Source of the DNA: Diplosphaera chodatii
Taxonomy: Eukaryota > Chlorophyta > Trebouxiophyceae > Prasiolales > Stichococcaceae
Direction of reading: 5' to 3'
Assembly: GCA_032358165.1 (NCBI GenBank)
Contig: JAALGY010000054.1
Location: 1,488,001-1,552,000 of the forward strand
DNA: 64,000 bases
Shown here: one piece after another, positions 60,001 to 64,000 of the stretch
Layout of the letters: each line of letters begins with the position of its first letter
Numbering within the stretch: position 1 is the stretch's first letter
Notes under the pieces: model-generated
The model's input: only the letters and a program-made list of their open reading frames with translations
Told to the model about the DNA's origin: nothing
Database searches by the model: none
Translations under genes and position numbers: made by a program

Positions 60001-60793
60001 ATGCCCACCGAGCACCACATGTCTGACAGCAGCGGCGCAGCCAAGACAGCAGCCGAGGAGGCACATGTAGAGAGGCGCAGCTTTACGCGAGTCTCAGCGT
60101 GGACAGGCGGACTTATAGGCCTCGCTGCTCTGACTGGAGGTGAGTGATGTGCAGAGACTTTGCTGCGAAAAACAGCTTCTGCTTTGTACACACTGCGCCA
60201 AACCATGCATCACCACCAAACCATGGATCACTAACACCCATACTGGATTGTGGACGCACAGGTGCGATCCTCACAGGCTCGAGCCACTGGGCCGCGTCGG
60301 GAAAGGTCCTTCGGGAGGAAGGCATTGACCCAAGGGCACGTCTGCAGGCCCTTCCGGTTGCGGTGAGCCACCCTGACGAGCTTGCTAGCTTGTGCGCAAC
60401 GCCTCTACACCGTGCCATGTGTGATCATCTCAAACTGTACTCAGCCTGTTCGTGCCTTCAGGCGAGGGCTCTGGGTTACACGTCGCTGGTGTCGCTGCTG
60501 TTGGGTGGCGCGGCCATCCTAGCTATGCAGCATGCGTTCAATGCGCGTGATGTCACAGAGGTGTCTAGCTTGGCAGACGCTATTGCACTTGCGAAGCGAC
60601 AAAGGGTGAGCGTTGGTTGTCCACCCCTGTTTGCTGCAGACCATGGTCATACGCTTGCGATGTGTCATGGGGTGCCCTCAACAGGGACTGTCAGTCCACC
60701 ATCCACGCTCTGGCTTCTGAGGCGCAGGCAGCAGTGCAGCAGGAGTTTGCAAAGCGATTAGATGCATCACGAGATAATGGCAAGCCGCCCTGA
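60001..60793 (+). CDS. TMEM242-like two-span membrane protein
   Basis: Four exons: 60001-60139, 60262-60362, 60462-60605, 60695-60793; 160 aa. A short soluble start (MPTEHHMSDSS) leads into a first hydrophobic segment (SAWTGGLIGLAALTGGAILT). A loop with SGKVLREEG follows, then ALGYTSLVSLLLGGAAILAM as the second span, and a helical tail (ALAKRQRSTIHALASEAQAA). The order of two spans, the A-R-A-L-G-Y/W-x-S-L motif before the second and the D-V-x-E pattern after it resemble TMEM242, a mitochondrial inner-membrane factor for assembly of ATP synthase and complex I in animals. Overall identity is low, so this is a family guess. The acceptor of exon 4 was chosen by phase. The gene is convergent with the K+ channel gene, 126 bp between stop codons. 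Confidence 0.6.
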
Positions 60794-60919
60794 TCGATGA
60801 GCCTACCCTGACACGCCAAGCTGCGGGCCATAGGTGTACTGTGATTTCTACATTTGCTTGGCAGGACCACTCACAGCAAGGTGAGAATGGCTTGAGCCAT
60901 GGCTCCGTGTTCGGCGCCC

Positions 60920-63900
60920 TCAATGCGCTGCACACACCTGCTGCAACAATGCATGCATCGCAGCAACATCTCGCACGAGGATTGCGACCTGCTGCTGCAC
61001 CTCACTGCAGGCTGTGCACACAGAGCAAGGGGCAGTGCTGCATGCAGTCGGGTGTGTGGGCGGGCCGCAGGCATGCGCTGGAGCTGTAAGCTGCGAGCTG
61101 CCGCATCTGCTACCCTGCCCAGCTGCATCAGCGCCAGGCGTGTGGGGCCTGGAAATGCTCGGAGCTGCGCTGCTGTATGCAAAGCCGGCGGCCTGCAGCC
61201 GCTTGTTCAGCTTTGCTACCCGCCGCCGGAGCGCCAGCTGGCCAATGGTCTCCCTGACATGGCTCGCCAGCCGCCGCGCCTTTTTTGGACAAAAGTCAGT
61301 CAAACCCCATGGTCAGCGAAATGTTTGAAGTGCACGTTTGGTCTCTTCAGGCCGGGTCAAGCGATGTACCTTGAACCCTCGCCACTGGCTTTGGATTACA
61401 ATGCATGCATCCAGCAGCCGCCTGAAGAGCCAGGGTTGCCGCTCCAGCAGCAGCCCCAGGATCCTACGGTATGCAGATGGCCGCCCTTTAGCACTTGTGT
61501 ATCCCGTTTTGAAGGCGATGTCTTTAGAAGCGAAGTACATGAGATGTGATCGATGCCAGCAGTCCTCGTGCGGTCTAGCATGTGAGCTGCAAATATCAAT
61601 GAGCACTCATCACTTGTGGAGCCTTCGCTCGCCCACAAAGTCCCCTCCAAGCTGCGCTCTGTTCGGCACGCACTGCGTCACTGCCACGCCTGCTGCACGC
61701 TGCGCATCGACCCAACGTGCAGCTCGAGCATACATGCGGATGCCCTCCTGCATCAGAGGACGCACCACCGACTGCCGCAGGGCACGGGCTGCCTCTGGAT
61801 GGCGGTGCATGATGCTGCACGGCAGGGATGATAGGGCATCAGCAGGCAGGCAGGGTTGACGGGTTTGAGGACCTGCCCATGTACTGTGCAACGGCTTAAC
61901 CATGTCTACATATCCGCATGCCAGCATCATGATGCCTAGCAGTGTCTTTTGGCACATTGCGGACTGTGTCCTGAGCGGTCACCTGGCAAGATCTTGGCGC
62001 GGGAGGGTCAAGAGGTTTGCATATGTAAGCGTGCGTGCTGTGTGGTCCCACACCCGGCTGCGCTCATCTCCCCCAGCACCACCAGCCCTGACAGCTCCTC
62101 TCCCGCTGCTGCTGTTGCTCATGACAGACTGTGAGAGTCCCAAGATGCCACCTGGGGCCAGCAGCTGGCCACGGCTTGCCACAACACCGCGCTCCACGAT
62201 GAAGATTGTATCAGCAGGCTCATCGGCATGAAACACCACCTGGCCGAAGTCACACCACGCTGTAGAGCAAAGCGCATTGCTTGTGCCATTGGGAGGCAGA
62301 ATTGATCTTGCTGTAGCACTTCATCCAAGCTGCTGGCTCATCAGGCTGACTGACCAGTCAAGGTACTGCTGCTGCGGCCAGGAACATTCACATTTTGGTA
62401 CGCACCTCGTCAGGTGAGAAGGACTTGGTGCCCAGCGCCATTGCAATCTCAATGGCCACATCTGAGGGCATGAGAGCAAAGGCCGGCACCGTGCGAACCC
62501 ATCGTGCCTGGGTGGTTTGGGCAATCTCCCTTTGCAGGTTTACTGACATGTGGGAACGCAGGTCTTGCCTATCCTGCGGCAAGCAATAGCAACTCCTTCA
62601 TGCCTTTCTCCGCGTCTGATACACCCGCCTGTTCACCACCCCTCTGCTGGGGATCTACATGTTCACCGTTCACTTGACAAGCTTTTGGGAAACCTGTGGA
62701 AGAGCTGCTTGCCTGTAGCGATCTTGTAACACGCTGGAAACGTGCAAACTCCCGCAGCCGCAGCTGCAGCTTGAGCGGCAGCTTGTTCCTTCTGGCAAAC
62801 ACATTCAGCCTGCACAATCCCTTGTTACCCAGTCACCAGCACGAAACCTAGTGGCAGGAGGGGCTGCATGTCCGCTTGGTCAGCATGTCTGTTTTCAGAG
62901 CAGAGGGCCATTCTCACGTGTCCATGGCGCCATAGAAGTCGGACTCATCCGGGTCCATGGCAGCAACGATGCCGCACACTGCGCCCACCATGTAGGCATA
63001 GATGGAGGCGCCCAGAAAGATGCCGCCAGTCACATACACACGCTCAAGGCTCGTCTGCGGCGCTACATCGCCATACCCTCTGCAGCCTCACATGATATAT
63101 CTGCTGATACATGTCAGCGAGCAAGCAAACTGAAGCACCATCAGGCCTTGCATCGCAACCGCACATGGTACTCATCGTCATGCTGCTCCAATATAGGGCA
63201 ACAAGGTAGATGTCGAAGGCTCGCTGCACACTGCCATGGCCAGCATTTCTGTTGTACTCGCTCAACCATGTGTGCTCCTGCATGCAGCTGGAATTATGAA
63301 CGGCATCCTGCCCAAGCCTCACGGGCCAGTCCCAGAGGATTCGTGGCCTGACACTCCTGACCATTGCACAGTGCATCAGCAGAGGCTCACCGAGTGGGGC
63401 TCAACAGCCGTGATCATGTATAGGCCGCAGGCCATCCAGTGCGCGCACACGAAGGTGATCGCCACGAAGCTGGCTAGCTTCAGGGTGCTGAAATTCATCG
63501 GCTGCAATCACCCAACAAAGTCGTGTCGGACCTCCTCACCAGCTGATGATACGTGCAGCTGGCGTTCCCCAGCATTGGCAAGGTCATCACTGACAGATTT
63601 CACCAGCCAGGACTCCCATCGTCGTAGGAAGCGTTGGATCCTCAGCACCCTCGTCAACTTTGCAAGGCGCAGCAAGCGGAGAAACTGCAGAAGATACAGA
63701 GTTGCATGAGAAGGTGCAAGCAAGGGCTGCAGTGTGCATGCTATGGCAAGACATGGCTCCAGCATGGCACCTGGAGCTTGCCAACCCAGTGGTCTTGCAC
63801 AAGCACCGAGATGACGTCATATGGACATGCTGCGACCAGATCGATCGCCGCCCAACCACGCAGGTACTTGGCACGAATGGCAGCCAAGTCCATCACCCAC

Positions 63901-64000
63901 ACATCCCGATGTTCGTCCCAGAACCCCATAAATGGCTGCAGGCCGAGGTCGACCAAGAAACTGATGTCGACCAGCAGATTGGCATGGAACAGCAGACCTA
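60920..64000 (-). CDS. voltage-gated K+ channel with CNBD-like domain and IQ motif (5' part beyond window)
   Basis: Partial; the N-terminus lies beyond 64000. Exons resolved: 64000-63771, 63684-63595, 63501-63391, 63277-63165, 63079-62918, 62809-62674, 62573-62406, 62239-61983. Three further exons lie around 61842-61730, 61470-61374 and 61284-60920, with uncertain ends. S2-S3 region: HANLLVDISFLVDLGLQPFM, then YLRGWAAIDLVAACPYDVIS. S4: FLRLLRLAKLTRVLRIQRFL with regularly spaced Arg/Lys. S5: SFVAITFVCAHWMACGLYMI. Pore: YWSSMTMSTIGYGD, a complete K+ selectivity filter split across a codon by an intron. S6: GGIFLGASIYAYMVGAV. A C-linker (LREFARFQRV) and a CNBD-like beta-roll (SFSPDE-VVFHADEPADTIFIVE) follow. 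Next is an IQ motif (IQSQWRGFKARRL) that would bind calmodulin, and a helical end. The plan is of the EAG/KCNH or plant-channel superfamily, in the plasma or an endomembrane. Confidence 0.85.

Overview
The window is intron-rich nuclear DNA of a green alga (Chlorophyta; a trebouxiophyte or chlorophyte relative is likely, but the species cannot be fixed). The evidence is: GC-rich coding sequence, short GT-AG introns (about 80-250 nt) in almost every gene, plant-lineage protein families (SBP-box factor, SECRET AGENT-type O-GlcNAc transferase, plastid-type uL13, plant-type ankyrin-BTB protein, ferredoxin), a hydroxyproline-rich wall-type glycoprotein, and a plant-type TTTAGGG telomere motif. No prokaryotic operon, CRISPR array, rRNA or convincing tRNA was seen. 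All gene models were built by hand by joining reading frames at splice sites with matching phase. Exon ends are predictions; the weak ones are flagged.

Layout from left to right. 0.2-1.4 kb (+): small type II membrane protein of unknown family. 2.3-5.4 kb (+): SIP5-like RING protein. 5.7-6.4 kb (-) and 7.1-8.0 kb (+): head-to-head organellar ribosomal proteins uS15 and uL13. 8.3-11.1 kb (-): tRNase Z homologue with a broken metal-binding motif. 11.9-15.9 kb (-): secreted protein with tandem poly-proline exons. 16-18 kb: no gene seen; it holds a telomere-repeat patch inside an imperfect inverted repeat. 18.1-20.4 kb (-): multipass membrane protein of unknown function. 21.8-27.2 kb (-): SBP-box transcription factor. 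28.4-30.4 kb (-): TMEM19/PGR (DUF92) membrane protein. 30.9-35.3 kb (+): ABCF ATPase. 36.0-42.7 kb (-): O-GlcNAc transferase. 43.8-47.6 kb (-): ankyrin-BTB protein. 48.1-50.1 kb (+): HNH nuclease-domain protein. 50.6-51.6 kb (-): [2Fe-2S] ferredoxin. 52.1-55.3 kb (-): RRP9/U3-55K. 55.6 kb (+): RPB12. 56.1-59.6 kb (-): NUFIP1-like protein. 60.0-60.8 kb (+): TMEM242-like protein. 60.9 kb to beyond the window end (-): voltage-gated K+ channel with cyclic-nucleotide-binding-like domain and IQ motif, 5' part missing.

Most genes are housekeeping and unrelated to each other. Two loose themes appear: organellar gene expression (uS15, uL13, possibly the tRNase Z-like and ABCF proteins) and box C/D snoRNP or nucleolar function (RRP9, NUFIP1, next to RPB12). 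Several pairs are divergent with short shared upstream regions. The most unusual items are the tRNase Z homologue whose HxHxDH motif reads C-x-D-x-D-Q, and the secreted protein built from repeated symmetric phase-1 poly-proline exons.
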